64,000 bases of DNA from Merluccius polli. Taxonomy: Eukaryota; Chordata; Actinopteri; Gadiformes; Merlucciidae. Below, piece after piece: positions 9,980 through 20,180 of the stretch. A program made the position numbers and the translations under genes. The notes beneath the pieces were generated by a model. It saw nothing but the letters and a program-made list of their open reading frames with translations. It was not told the DNA's origin and did no database searches. The stretch covers positions 1-64,000 of the forward strand of contig JAOPHQ010005735.1 in NCBI GenBank assembly GCA_030340625.1, read 5' to 3'. Each line of letters begins with the position of its first letter. The first letter of the stretch is position 1.

Positions 9980-12429
9980 ATGGCAGGATGGGAGGACCAC
10001 CTGACCACATACCTGAGATCAGTATTTAGCCAAGAGACTACAATAAAGCAAGTGATTGGTGTGTTGATGAACCTCGGAGTGGATTCCACCCAGGACCTAA
10101 TTTATGTGGCAGCAGATGACCTTGCAGGAGCCCTGAAGCCGATTGAAATCAGGAAAGTCTTGACCTGCATAAAGTGTAAGTTCAAAAGAAAGAAGTTAAG
10201 AAAAACAGATCTACAGGTAAAACAGTCAACTATTCAGTTCCAAGCAGCTTTTATTACTATTTTTTTTAAAGTTTTTAAGTTTTAAAAGTACATGTAGCAC
10301 AACTGACTTGTCAGGGTTATAATAATTCAAAGTCTTTTGGTGTAGGTGCTATACAGTAGGCTTTATGCACAGCTCCACTACTTCCTGAACTGCCAGCTCC
10401 TTTATTTCCTGTATTACATTATTGGACAAACTGATTAATCCAGGTGTGTCTGACCTCACAACAATGGTCAGACACACCTGGATTAATCAGTTTGTCCAAT
10501 AATGTAAGACAGGAAATAAAGGAGCTGGTTTAAGTTCAGGAAGTAGTGGAGCTGGGCATGAAGCCCATTGCAGCAAAAGTGAATATGTGAATGGTATTTA
10601 CTGACAGGAATGTATTTTTGTGTGTTTCAGCTTTACAGTCTTCGATGAGAGTAGAAGATGATTCCTCCTCCCTATCAACCAGCCATTGTGAAGAGTTGAG
10701 CACTCTTGATGACTCATGCTTTAGTGACTCAGAAGATTCAGCCAGCCAAAGGGGCCCAGCTTCACATGCAAGGAGTTCAGCTTCATCTTCTCTGCCGAGT
10801 TCGGCCTCAACCACTGAATCCGTGGGGAGTGGGTGCTCACCTTTGGGTGAGAACAACTGGCATTACAGCTTCAACATTCCATGGAACAAGATCCCATCAA
10901 CCACGAAGAAGCTGTTAGAAGATGGGAAGAGGCCCTCTGACTCACAGCGGAGGGAGGTTGTGAGAGTTCTTGTGGCTGAGATACTGGCCGTGTGCAATAA
11001 ACCTGGGAAAAGGCACATAACCGAAATTGCTAGAAAGATGGTTCTACAGTACCCAACCTCTTTCCGAGACGTAATTGAAGGCCAGGTTGTTGGCACAGGC
11101 TACGATTCACTTACTAAACAATTCATATCAAGAATAGATAATTACCGACGTCTCCAAGCAAAGCCTGCAAGAAAGAGGCTTCCAGAAGATGCCAGTCCGA
11201 CTGATGCAAAGAAGACTAAAGATGCATATGGTTGTGTGAATTCGGATCCAGTGCTTCCTCCAGGGGAAACAAAACAAATGCAGAAGGAAAAACAGGAAGA
11301 ACTGTTAAAGATGTTCATGCACAAAGACAAAGATGCAAAAAAAATTGAAAGATTAATGGTGGAAACATTCCCATCACAAAGAAGAGACATAATGTCAGGA
11401 CCCAAGGATACAGAAGAAATCCTCAAGGACTGGCCTTTCCTGTTTCAGGAAAATTGAATGAGGATTCACTTCAAGGAACTCACAGGTGTCCAGATAGACA
11501 GTGACTTCGAGGAGTCCACAACCACCAAATTCCGAAGAGTGTTGCAATACTTTCAGTTTGTCCAAACTGACCCATCTTGCAATGCAGGCAGTATACTGAG
11601 CCGGACCCTGTCAGGAGGTGATGGAATGTGTGCAGCTGTGATGTTACTTCTCGACCATTTTAAAGAGCAGCAGGAAAAGATGTTTGTGAACGTTGATGAC
11701 ACAGACGTTGCAGCTGATGTTGACACCACAAAACTTCCATGGACACCCTGTCTTGTGGTCTGTGGTAAGTTCTGCCCAAAAGTAATTTTTATCTGTAGGT
11801 TGATTAACTTATTTTACTAAATTTTTATGTTTACAGAGATCAGGGGAGTGCATCGTACACTGCAAATTATACATGCTGAAGAAGAACTAATGTGACTTTT
11901 GCTCTCCTGTCATCATTTATGTTAACTTGGCAGAGGTTTTGTTTTCATTGAAATTTAATTCAATTACACAAGCCAAGCTATTTGTTGTTGGTTTTCTTGC
12001 ACTGTTCCCAGGTGACAGTGCACTGACCGCCAAGTTCTTCATGGTGGCAGTTGACCAGGTGATTGTCAATGAGCACTTTACCAGCTTCTCCAAGGCTTTC
12101 CAATTGATGTTTTGCTCATATTATGTGCATAACATTGATTATCCAGTGGAGATGAGAGCTACACTCGAGTTCCTGCAAAGGTGAGAGAGAGAGAGATCTC
12201 ATATTGTTTTTGAAAGGACATGAGGTAAAACTATACCTTTTTAATGTCAGCATTGTCACTTTGAATGTCTTCATTTAAAGGAAATTCATTTTGCAACAGG
12301 TGCATCTTTAAAATAAACCCTGACAAAGGGACCAAAGTTGCAAGGAAAGAAAAGGGTCGGCAGTATGCTGTAAACCCACGTGTGGTAAGCCTCATCTCCA
12401 AGATCGCGAATTTTGAGTGGACCGAATAA
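9980..12429 (+). pseudogene. SAM-domain (SAMD3-like) four-exon gene with one in-frame TGA
   Basis: Exon 1 (9980-10175) encodes MAGWEDHLTTYLRSVF and a SAM-like helical domain, ending at a perfect donor (GTAAGT). Exon 2 (10631-11764) is serine-rich, then contains GKRHITEIARKMVLQYP and WPFLFQEN, then HFKELTGVQID. Exon 3 (12012-12180) encodes FFMVAVDQVIVNEH to LEFLQR. Exon 4 (12300-12429) encodes CIFKINPDKGTK and ends VSLISKIANFEWTE. All phases agree (1, 1, 2) and the sum is 543 codons. The only lesion is TGA at 11455-11457, between QEN and MRIHFKELTG, where the frame continues unchanged. Fish genomes carry many similar uncharacterised genes often named SAMD3-like; the function is unknown. This copy may be a recent pseudogene, a polymorphic null allele, or two proteins from one transcript. 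Confidence 0.65.
10371..10553. repeat. Long hairpin (foldback MITE) in the SAM-gene intron
   Basis: Arm 10371-10455 pairs with 10466-10553 across a 10-base loop. The arms of about 85 bases differ by a 3-base insertion and a few substitutions. The hairpin lies wholly within intron 1 of the SAM-domain gene (10176-10630). The outer ends are AGCTCCACTACTTCCTGAAC and its complement. A short non-autonomous transposon is the simplest explanation. A transcribed hairpin is possible. Confidence 0.85.
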
Positions 12430-13534
12430 AGGTATGATCACTATCTCACTAAAGTAACACAATTAACACTCAAGCAAAAACAAAAATAATATTTCAGTCC
12501 TAAAATGGCTTGAATTTTGGAAATGTCAACAGTCTCAGACCGAGAACCCAGAACAAAACAGATTAGGGTTCCTGTTAAAACAGGAGAAAGAATGAGATAG
12601 GCTGTTTTCGAAACCGCATACTACCGTACTGCCTACTACATACTGCGTCAGTATATACTGTATACTGCGTACTGAATGTGGGATTCAGCATGCTACCTCA
12701 GCAGACCGACGCCGTTCACACCACAATATGCAGTATGCAAGTTTCCCAGAATGCATTTCGTGGCGACCGGCAGCGGTTGTAAAACAGGCGCAAAGCTGTT
12801 TTATTTCCCGCTGTAGCTCTGTTATTATGTCACTTTATTAAGTTTTTATATTTTTTCATGCGAGAAAGTAACCGTTTGAATCCCCAATGTGCGGTTAGTT
12901 TACCCAAATGACGGCTGTTTAGTAATTTGCCTCGAAGTTTTCGGAGAAGTGAAGCTCCACCTGAGGGACTGAGGAGCGGCTCGTCTCAGAGGCAGCAGCC
13001 CGTCTCCAGAGGTGTTCCGCCGGCCAACATGCGTCATCGTCCCGGGGGAGACAGCAAGCTAGTTATCTTAACCGCTAGAGGGAAGCTTCATGTTTGTAAT
13101 GGACAGTATACAGTATAGCGCTGTCCCGGGAGCTCTGTATGTACCGAAATCACCAAATATTAATAAAAAAAAAGTTTTTTAATTAACAGAGTACTTTTGT
13201 ATTCCTCGGGAATGCTCCCTTGCTCCGTCATTACGTTTTTTAATCCAGGCTCCAGCGCATTGCATTGTGGGAAACAGTAGGCAGAGTAGACTGGTCGGAT
13301 GCATACTGGAAGGGGTCCGCCCTTTATTACGACAGCCCGTTATTACGACAACCCTCCATTACGACATGCCGTCATTACGACATGCCTCTATTTAGACATG
13401 CCCCTAATCCGATCTTTTTTGGTACCGCTATTACGACAATTGACATGCCGTCATTACGACATGCCTCTATTTAGACATGCCCCTAATCCGATCTTTTTTG
13501 GTACCGCTATTACGACAATTAGGCCTACTTTTCA

Positions 13535-13949
13535 TAGAAAGTGCAATAGAATAATAATAATAATAATAATAGTTATTAATATAGAATAATAACTAGGCCT
13601 ATGGACAATGATCATTGAAAGTGCAATAGAATAATAGAATAATAATAATAGTTATTAATATAGAATAATAACTAGATAGGCCTATGGACAATGATCATTG
13701 AAAGTGCAATAGAATAATAGAATAATAATAATAGTTATTAATATAGAATAATAACTAGATAGGCCTATGGACAATGATCATTGAAAGTGCAATAGAATAA
13801 TAGAATAATAATAATAGTTATTAATATAGAATAATAACTAGATAGGCCTATGGACAATGATCATTGAAAGTGCAATAGAATAATAGAATAATAATAATAG
13901 TTATTAATATAGAATAATAACTAGATAGGCCTATGGACAATGATCATTG
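13535..13949. repeat. 83-bp tandem array
   Basis: Units beginning GAAAGTGCAATAGAATAATA start at 13617, 13700, 13783 and 13866, exactly 83 bases apart and nearly identical. A shorter first unit precedes them. The array is A/T-rich with one AGGCCTATGGACAATGATCA block per unit. There is no palindromic repeat plus unique spacer pattern, so it is not CRISPR-like. The array lies inside the middle transposon. Confidence 0.95.
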
Positions 13950-15341
13950 TAGATTCTGATTCTTGTTTGTCGCCAGTCGAGACAATCTTCAAATGTAGGC
14001 CTACCTCTATCATCCCGCCCGCACCCGCAATGAGCTTCCATTTGCATCGCGAGTGCAGACCTCTACTCCAAACAATGTTTTTCCCAATAATTGATATCGG
14101 CACACATTTCAGTCAAAAACTAGGTGATTTTGAACCGGCCATGTGAATAAATGTTAGGCCTACACACATTATGTAAAAGACAGGGAGCTCTCCTCATTTT
14201 TATTCAGCTCTCAGGGGGAAAAGGTTGAAACTCCATGCATCAAACAAACTCTGTGCGTGCAGGCCAGCAGTCTACTTAAAAATATATAAGAAGAAGCACG
14301 AATAAAGCTCTAGGACCTGAAATTTGGACTTGTTCGTTAGAAATCAATTTAATTTGAATTATGGACTGCCTTTGAATGAAGTTTAATCGGACTTTAAGTT
14401 GATAGAACAAAGTTTCAAGGTGTAGGCCTACCTTTTTTGCGCTGTGGAAGCCTAATTTAAGAACGGCGAAATAATATTTTTTGAAAAGGATACTCTGATT
14501 TTGTTATGAAGATTGTTGCTTTTGGATTTGATATGGATAGGCTAGTCCTACATTAATTAATCGATGGCCAATTGCGCAAAGGCGGGCGGAATTCTTGTAT
14601 TTGTCACACCCATGCATAAGCTGCGTGTATGCTAAGTCCAGAACATATGGGTATAATCACATTAATTAATTAATTTAAAGTACAATGATAATGACAAATA
14701 TTAATGGCCTCATGTCGGAATGGCAGGACGTTTGAAAAAAAGTAAAGTGCCGCTACTCAGACAATGGGGAAAAAAAATTGTCGCAGTAGTGGGACGCTTG
14801 GAAAATAATATTAATGCCGCCACTCCGACCACTAGACGTCAATGTCTAACTGTGCGTTCACACCAAAAGCGCACAGAGGAATCCTCCTTGTCCAGTCCAC
14901 CTAAGTCGCTTTTGTCGCTTCTGTCCCCCTTCAGAATGTTCGTTCTTGCGTTTTTTTTAATTTAAAGGGCCAGCGCGCCACACGCGCTAAACACCACCAC
15001 GCAACTACTGCTGTAGCACAGCCCAATTACCGACATCGTTGATCACGGAGAGTTACTTGATAAAGTCATTAAAAACAGAATTACTCCCTAATTATATTGA
15101 TCATCCCAAATAGACACTGATTTTGCCAAATCTTTAAGCAAAAGTTATAAGAACAGCGTTTATTTATTCTAGCCTACTGTCAATCATTTCATTCTAGTTG
15201 TGAAGTGTAGTGCGATTGGTTAGTTAGATGGACGATAAGGTGAGCCAATGAATTGCATTCCCGCTCTAATGTGGCGTTCTAGAAAACAAACATGTTCTAT
15301 AAATAGCTGCACTTAACTCAGTTGCGTATCGCGTTATCGAT

Positions 15342-16568
15342 ATGGATGATAGGGAGATAGTTGCGTTTGGTGTAGCCCTGCTGTACTTAAGAAGACGCCG
15401 TCCTCGTCGCCGGATTTGGGTGCACGAAATCCTCCAGGGACGTGAGCAGCACGGCGAATTTCACCGGCTGGTGCAGGAGCTGCGGCTGGATGGCGAGCGA
15501 TTCCAGCGCTACTTCCGTCTGGACAGGGAGCAATTTGACCGGTTGCTGTCAACGGTTGGGCCCGTCATTACCATGACGACAACTAATTACCGGCATCCAA
15601 TTCCTCCCGCTGAGCGCTTGGCGATTTGCCTGCGGTTCCTGGCCACGGGGGACTCGTACCGCACAATAGCGTGCAGCTATCGTGTGGGCGTGAGCACCGT
15701 GGCACGCATCGTTACCCAGGTCACCACGGCTATATGGGATGCCTTGGTCCCGGAGTTCATGCCGGTGCCCACCACAGAAGACTGGAGGAGCATTGCAGAG
15801 GGCTTCCATCGCAGGTGGGCCTTCCCCAACTGCCTTGGGTCCATTGATGGGAAGCACGTAGTCATCAGAGCCCCAGACAACTCCGGGTCTCTGTTCTACA
15901 ATTACAAGGGGACCTACTCCGTCGTGCTCCTTGCAGTGGTGGACTCGGAGCTTTCGAGTTGCTTTCGAGTGGTGGATGTGGGCAGCTATGGGAGGACCAG
16001 TGACGGCGGTGTCCTGGCAAATTCCAACTTTGGCCAGAAGTTGCTGGATGGGACCCTTGACCTGCCACCGGATGCTCTGCTGCCAGGGGCTGATCATATG
16101 GGACGACAGCCTTACGTGTTTGTGGCGGATGAGGCCTTCCCGCTGCGCCGCAACCTCATGCGGCCTTTTCCAGGGCACCAGTCAGGCAGTCACAGGGTGT
16201 TTAATTTCAGGTTGTCCCATGCAAGGCTGATTGTTGAGAATACCTTTGGTATTCTTACATCCCAGTGGCGTATGTACAGAGGAGTCATTGGGGTCAGCCC
16301 TGCAAATGTGGACGCCTGCGTGAAAGCCACCTGTGTCCTGCATAATTTCCTCAGGCGGACGTCCAAGACCACCAACAGGACAACCAGGGCAGCTGCAGGC
16401 CAACCAGGACCATTGCGAGCACCATCAGCAGACGGCGATGCTGTGGGCCTACAGCCAGTCGCCCGGGTAGGCAGCAACAACGCCAGTCGGGAGGCCATCC
16501 GTGTGAGGGAAACATTGGTGTCCTACTTCTCCAATGAGGGAGCTGCAACCTGGCAACCTGCACTTTGA
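15342..16568 (+). CDS. Harbinger DDE transposase (HARBI1-like), 408 residues
   Basis: The frame MDDREIVAFGVALLYLRRRR opens at 15342, about 490 bases inside the left terminus, and ends at TGA 16568. After a basic N-terminus comes a helix-turn-helix-like stretch (PPAERLAICLRFLATGDSYR, then TIACSYRVGVSTVARIV, near residues 85-125). The three catalytic acids are visible: Asp in CLGSIDGKHVVI (near 168), Asp in VVDVGSYGRTSDGG (near 210) and Glu in HARLIVENTFGIL (near 300). A late DACVKATCVLHNFLRR motif is also typical. Length fits the family. No frameshift or stop is present. The protein should cut and join element ends together with the MADF partner encoded downstream on the opposite strand. Confidence 0.93.
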   Translation: MDDREIVAFGVALLYLRRRRPRRRIWVHEILQGREQHGEFHRLVQELRLDGERFQRYFRLDREQFDRLLSTVGPVITMTTTNYRHPIPPAERLAICLRFLATGDSYRTIACSYRVGVSTVARIVTQVTTAIWDALVPEFMPVPTTEDWRSIAEGFHRRWAFPNCLGSIDGKHVVIRAPDNSGSLFYNYKGTYSVVLLAVVDSELSSCFRVVDVGSYGRTSDGGVLANSNFGQKLLDGTLDLPPDALLPGADHMGRQPYVFVADEAFPLRRNLMRPFPGHQSGSHRVFNFRLSHARLIVENTFGILTSQWRMYRGVIGVSPANVDACVKATCVLHNFLRRTSKTTNRTTRAAAGQPGPLRAPSADGDAVGLQPVARVGSNNASREAIRVRETLVSYFSNEGAATWQPAL

Positions 16569-17066
16569 TACTCATTTTAAAACGGCTCTTTTAAGAGCCA
16601 CCCAATGCAATTAAAAAGCATAATTCCATAGCTATCATTAAATGTCATGTCAAAAAACACTAATTAAAAACCTTAAGCACCTAGTCTTAACAATGATATC
16701 AACTAAACCAATTGCACTTAACTTTACCAAGAAGAGTTGTTCTTTTTAATTAAGGGTAATTCTCACAAACTGCTCATGAATGTGTGGGAAATTTCATTTT
16801 ATTAAATGATCAGGCATTAACTCAGCCTTCAAAACATGAAAGCAATAAAAAAATAAAATCAGAAAAAACTAATTTGTACTTGAGTGTGTGTGAATGCATG
16901 TGTGTTAAAATCTATTTTCAATAAACAAACAATATACAGAAAACACAAACATTTAAGAACAATAACAATAGAACTAATCAATTTGTGTGTGTGTGTGTGT
17001 GAAGAGGCCAGTGAGGGAGAGATAACAGGGTGCAGCTGACAGCATTGCGAGGGTTAGACATACCGC

Positions 17067-18625
17067 TCACAATGTTGTCAGCTGCACCTCGTTGCCCTGA
17101 ACCCAAGGTCCCTCCCTCAGCTTGGCCTCATACACCTGGCGATAGAAATCGAATTTCAGGTGCTCCCTGGTTTGAAAAGATAACGTACGGAAGTCCTTTA
17201 AAAGGCTTTTAAAAAAAAGGCTGTCATTGTCCTCCTCTGGAGGAGGGGGCAGAAAGGGGGTAGGCGGTGGCCTATTGCTCACCGCCTCTAAGGCTAGGAG
17301 CATTCGCTCCTCGAACTCATTCCCAGCCAACCTCCTTTTTTTAATGGATCCCTGCTCTGCACTCCTTCCTGCAGATGTCGTTGCTATAGGCTGCAGCTGC
17401 TCATCATTTTGCTCCTGTTCCTGCTCCTCATCATCCTCCTCCTGATCCTCACTCTCCGAATCCTCCCCCTCCATGTTGCTGGAGGTGGAGCGGTCCTCCA
17501 GGAACGGATTTAAGAAAGCCATGATGGCGGCGTAGCGCCATGGCTTTACTTTACTGGCTGCTGCCCCACTCCTCCTCCTGTCTTTCTCCTTTTTCTTCTC
17601 TTTCCTCAACTGCCCCCTCAAATATTTCCACTTCTTCTTGCACTCACTATCTATTGAATAGACAACACACAACACACACAAATGGAATGTGAATATCAAT
17701 ACATGAAATCGCAGGTTGCACGTTATATTATTTTCTGAAACCAGACAGATCAAATGGTAGACCTACTACAATTTCATTATAATTGTTAAGCTTCAAGCAG
17801 TCACAACACATTAAATATTATACTGTACCAGGGGTGGAGTGGGGCACTAAAAGCCACCGGGAGAACCGTTGTGCAGGGTAATCATGAATGAGATATAGAC
17901 AGTAAGCAAGTGGGGTAGCACTTTACTTTACCCATAGCCGGGTGGATCGCAGGTAACGTACCAGCGCTATCCACGGTGCTGAATCCTCGAATCATGTCAC
18001 TCAAGTAAAGTGTTACCGCAAGTGGTATAAATATTGGTTGGACGTTGATTTAATGAAATAGTATAGTCTGGGAGATTTTCGCGGAGGGAAGAGCCTTGAA
18101 GTGGAATAAGTGGTCGGCCGACCTGACTTCGCAGGCCGGCCGACCAACCGAGAAAACTCCCGATCGTCCCGACGGCCACTCGCCCCTCTCTACTGTACAT
18201 TAAAATATGCATGCTGTACACCAGGGACGAATGAACAAAACTGGCGGCAACTTTTTCGGCGGGCAAAGTTTTTCGGCGGGCAAAGGTTTTCGGCGGGCAT
18301 CGTAAACCTGCCATTTGGCACAATTAATCAAAAATAACGGAATTGTAACGAACAGTTAACTATATTGTAATCTCGTTTTGCCATATGATCTCTGATAAAA
18401 CGGTTTGAAGAAGTCATCCTGCATTCACATAAAGCAATATGCAACGCTAGTATACAATCTCCTTTCCTACAAACATACAATTAAAAGCTCACCGGGCAAA
18501 CCAACGACAATAGCGACTTGTTTCCACGCATCGGCTGTCTTCAGTTGATCCCTGTAGGCGAACAAGGTTAGATCATACAGGACTGGGTGTTCTGCTACGG
18601 CAGCGATCAACATTTCCAGCGACAT
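17067..18625 (-). CDS. Harbinger-associated MADF-domain protein, two exons
   Basis: Exon 1 (18625-18493) starts MSLEMLIAAVAEHPVLYDLT, the beginning of a MADF DNA-binding domain, and ends at GTGAGC. Exon 2 (17650-17067) follows an acceptor TTCAATAG and continues DSECKKKWKYLRGQLRKEKK, which completes the domain. Then come an acidic stretch rich in Glu/Asp/Gln (SEDQEEDDEEQEQEQ) and a C-terminal segment ending REHLKFDFYRQVYEAKLREG. The two exons total 717 bases, 238 residues plus stop, with matching phase 1. In known Harbinger elements the Myb/MADF partner binds the element ends and helps bring the transposase into the nucleus. It converges on the transposase gene, and the inverted repeats enclose both. 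Confidence 0.85.
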
Positions 18626-19114
18626 CTTGGAACTAATGTTTGGTAGGAACTAAAGTTACGCGGGTTGTTTTCGGGGACAGATCTGACCGAGGGACGACAA
18701 CAGAACGAGACATCCCCATTGGCTATCATGGATTTTCCACCTTTCCCTCCTAGTCGCGTCATAGCTCATTTACATAAAGTTGGAGGATTTTTAACTTTTT
18801 TTATCCTCCTAAGTCGCCTAGTCCACCCGAGTCCGCCTATTCCTCTTTTCCCTCTTTGTCCGCCTGGCGCCCAATACACAATGAATGACTTCCGGGATCA
18901 TTTTCCTCTTTGTGCGCTTTTGGTGTGAACGCACAGTAAGTAGCGGCATGTCGGAATAGCGGCATGTAACCATACTGGAAATATTTCCCGAATCAGTATG
19001 ACATCCGGGAACTTTTCGCATACTACAGATTTTGCTTTTGTTTGCATACTACATACTACATTTTGGCCAAATCAGTACGTACTAGCAGTATAGTATGCGG
19101 TTTCGAATACAGCC

Positions 19115-20180
19115 ATAGACTATAGCTTCTGTTGGTTACAGCTTCAGTCAGAAGATTTTTTATGCAAATATGCAAAATCTATTTTTTTAACTCTTTTCTC
19201 CTAATCTAAACATTATATATTAGATTTGCTCTCTGTTTAACTGGGAATCTGGGATATGTCTGGGATTGTAATTGGGATGGATGGATATACTATGTGCCTA
19301 GCATGAGCCATGTATGTACTTGCACACAGAAATTCTAGTGCCAAAACGCTCCAAAAAGCATAATTTGCATATTAAAATCACAAAGAATTTCTCCCAGGAG
19401 GGGATGCCCCTGGACCCCCCTACATTGGTTCGGTTTTTCAGACCTTGTCACTTTTTTACTCTCTGGAGTTTGCAGGTCTGAGTGTTAGATATTTCATTAT
19501 TATGAATTAACATATCAGTCACACGTAGCTCATCACATATTAACTTCTTCCCTCTAGAAATAGTATGACATTAACAATAAGTATGTATAATAGTTTAATG
19601 GGTTGGTTCATCATCAGATAAACGAGAAACATACTCGGTAACAAACGTCATGGTAGATAATCCATATTTTCATATAGTTAATCCATGTCGTCACACATTT
19701 ATAATTGAAAATTATTGCTAGTATTTCCTTCTGTTACAGTTTAGCAATATAACCATTTTTTATCTGCAGGATAAGCGTTTTTTTTTTCCTCCCTCATAAC
19801 CATTTTGAGTGACTTGTCTGAGTATGTTCTGATTGACTACTCTCTTTCACATGAATGTTATTGTAGCCAAATCAGAAAAGTTTATTTGTGCCAGTTCAAG
19901 GTTTTTATGGGTCAATAACATTCACTTTGTAAGTCAGTTTAATTATGGTGTTGGCAATTTCATGTCACTTTTCATGCTGTGTCCTTCTGTTATTCAGCTC
20001 ATAAATGTAGTTTTAAGATACAGGTGAAATTGGGCCAGAGCCCTGTATTAAATCTGACATTTCACTAAACGATTCTACTATTTGCCTACTTCCACAAGAA
20101 ACACCTAGTATGACATCTCGGCAAAAAAACAAAACATGGATTGGCATTGATAAACTGTCCAGTAAGTTTAGAGGAAATCA
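19115..20180. other. No gene seen; old repeat-like sequence
   Basis: A/T-rich sequence without a plausible coding region. A GGAGGGGATGCCCCTGGACC block near 19396 resembles internal sequence of fish DNA transposons, but no ends were found. Confidence 0.4.

Larger units (their letters stand above)
14850..18936. mobile_element. Complete PIF/Harbinger transposon
   Basis: Perfect terminal inverted repeats of 26 bases start CTGTGCGTTCACACCAAAAG at 14850-14875 and are mirrored at 18911-18936. Both ends are flanked by the trinucleotide TAA (14847-14849 and 18937-18939), the target duplication typical of this superfamily. Inside are two convergent genes: an intact DDE transposase (plus strand) and a MADF-domain partner (minus strand). 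Intact ends, an intact duplication and two open genes suggest a recent and possibly still mobile copy. 16569-17066 between the genes is A/T-rich with a GT microsatellite (16985-17001) and no gene. Confidence 0.93.
13311..18970. mobile_element. Middle transposon with 9-bp target duplication CATACTGGA
   Basis: The nonamer CATACTGGA at 13302-13310 is repeated at 18971-18979, and the outer element's sequence continues directly across this join. The left end carries tandem ATTACGACATGCC-type units (13320-13520). The right end carries the related inverted motif (GCGGCATGTCGGAATAGCGG, 18943-18962). The core holds an 83-bp tandem array. No transposase of its own is visible. A 9-bp duplication and repeated termini would suit a Mutator-like element, but that assignment is a guess. 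Confidence 0.6.
12600..19114. mobile_element. Outer member of a three-level transposon nest
   Basis: The left end GGCTGTTTTCGAAACCGC (12600) is mirrored by GCGGTTTCGAATACAGCC ending at 19114, flanked on both sides by ATA (12597-12599 and 19115-19117). Further subterminal pairs continue the match (GCATACTA... at the left, ...TAGTATGC at the right). Without the material inserted at 13311-18970 the element would be about 0.85 kb and has no evident gene. Harbinger-like MITEs with this CGAAACCGCATACT terminus are common in fish, from memory only. Confidence 0.7.

Noticed and set aside
13535..13949. Possible CRISPR array (83-bp periodic repeats)
   Set aside because: Units are contiguous and nearly identical over the full period, with no unique spacers; the surrounding DNA is eukaryotic.
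15549..16178. 209-residue minus-strand frame opposite the Harbinger transposase
   Set aside because: It is a shadow of a GC-rich coding sequence; the plus frame holds all catalytic motifs.
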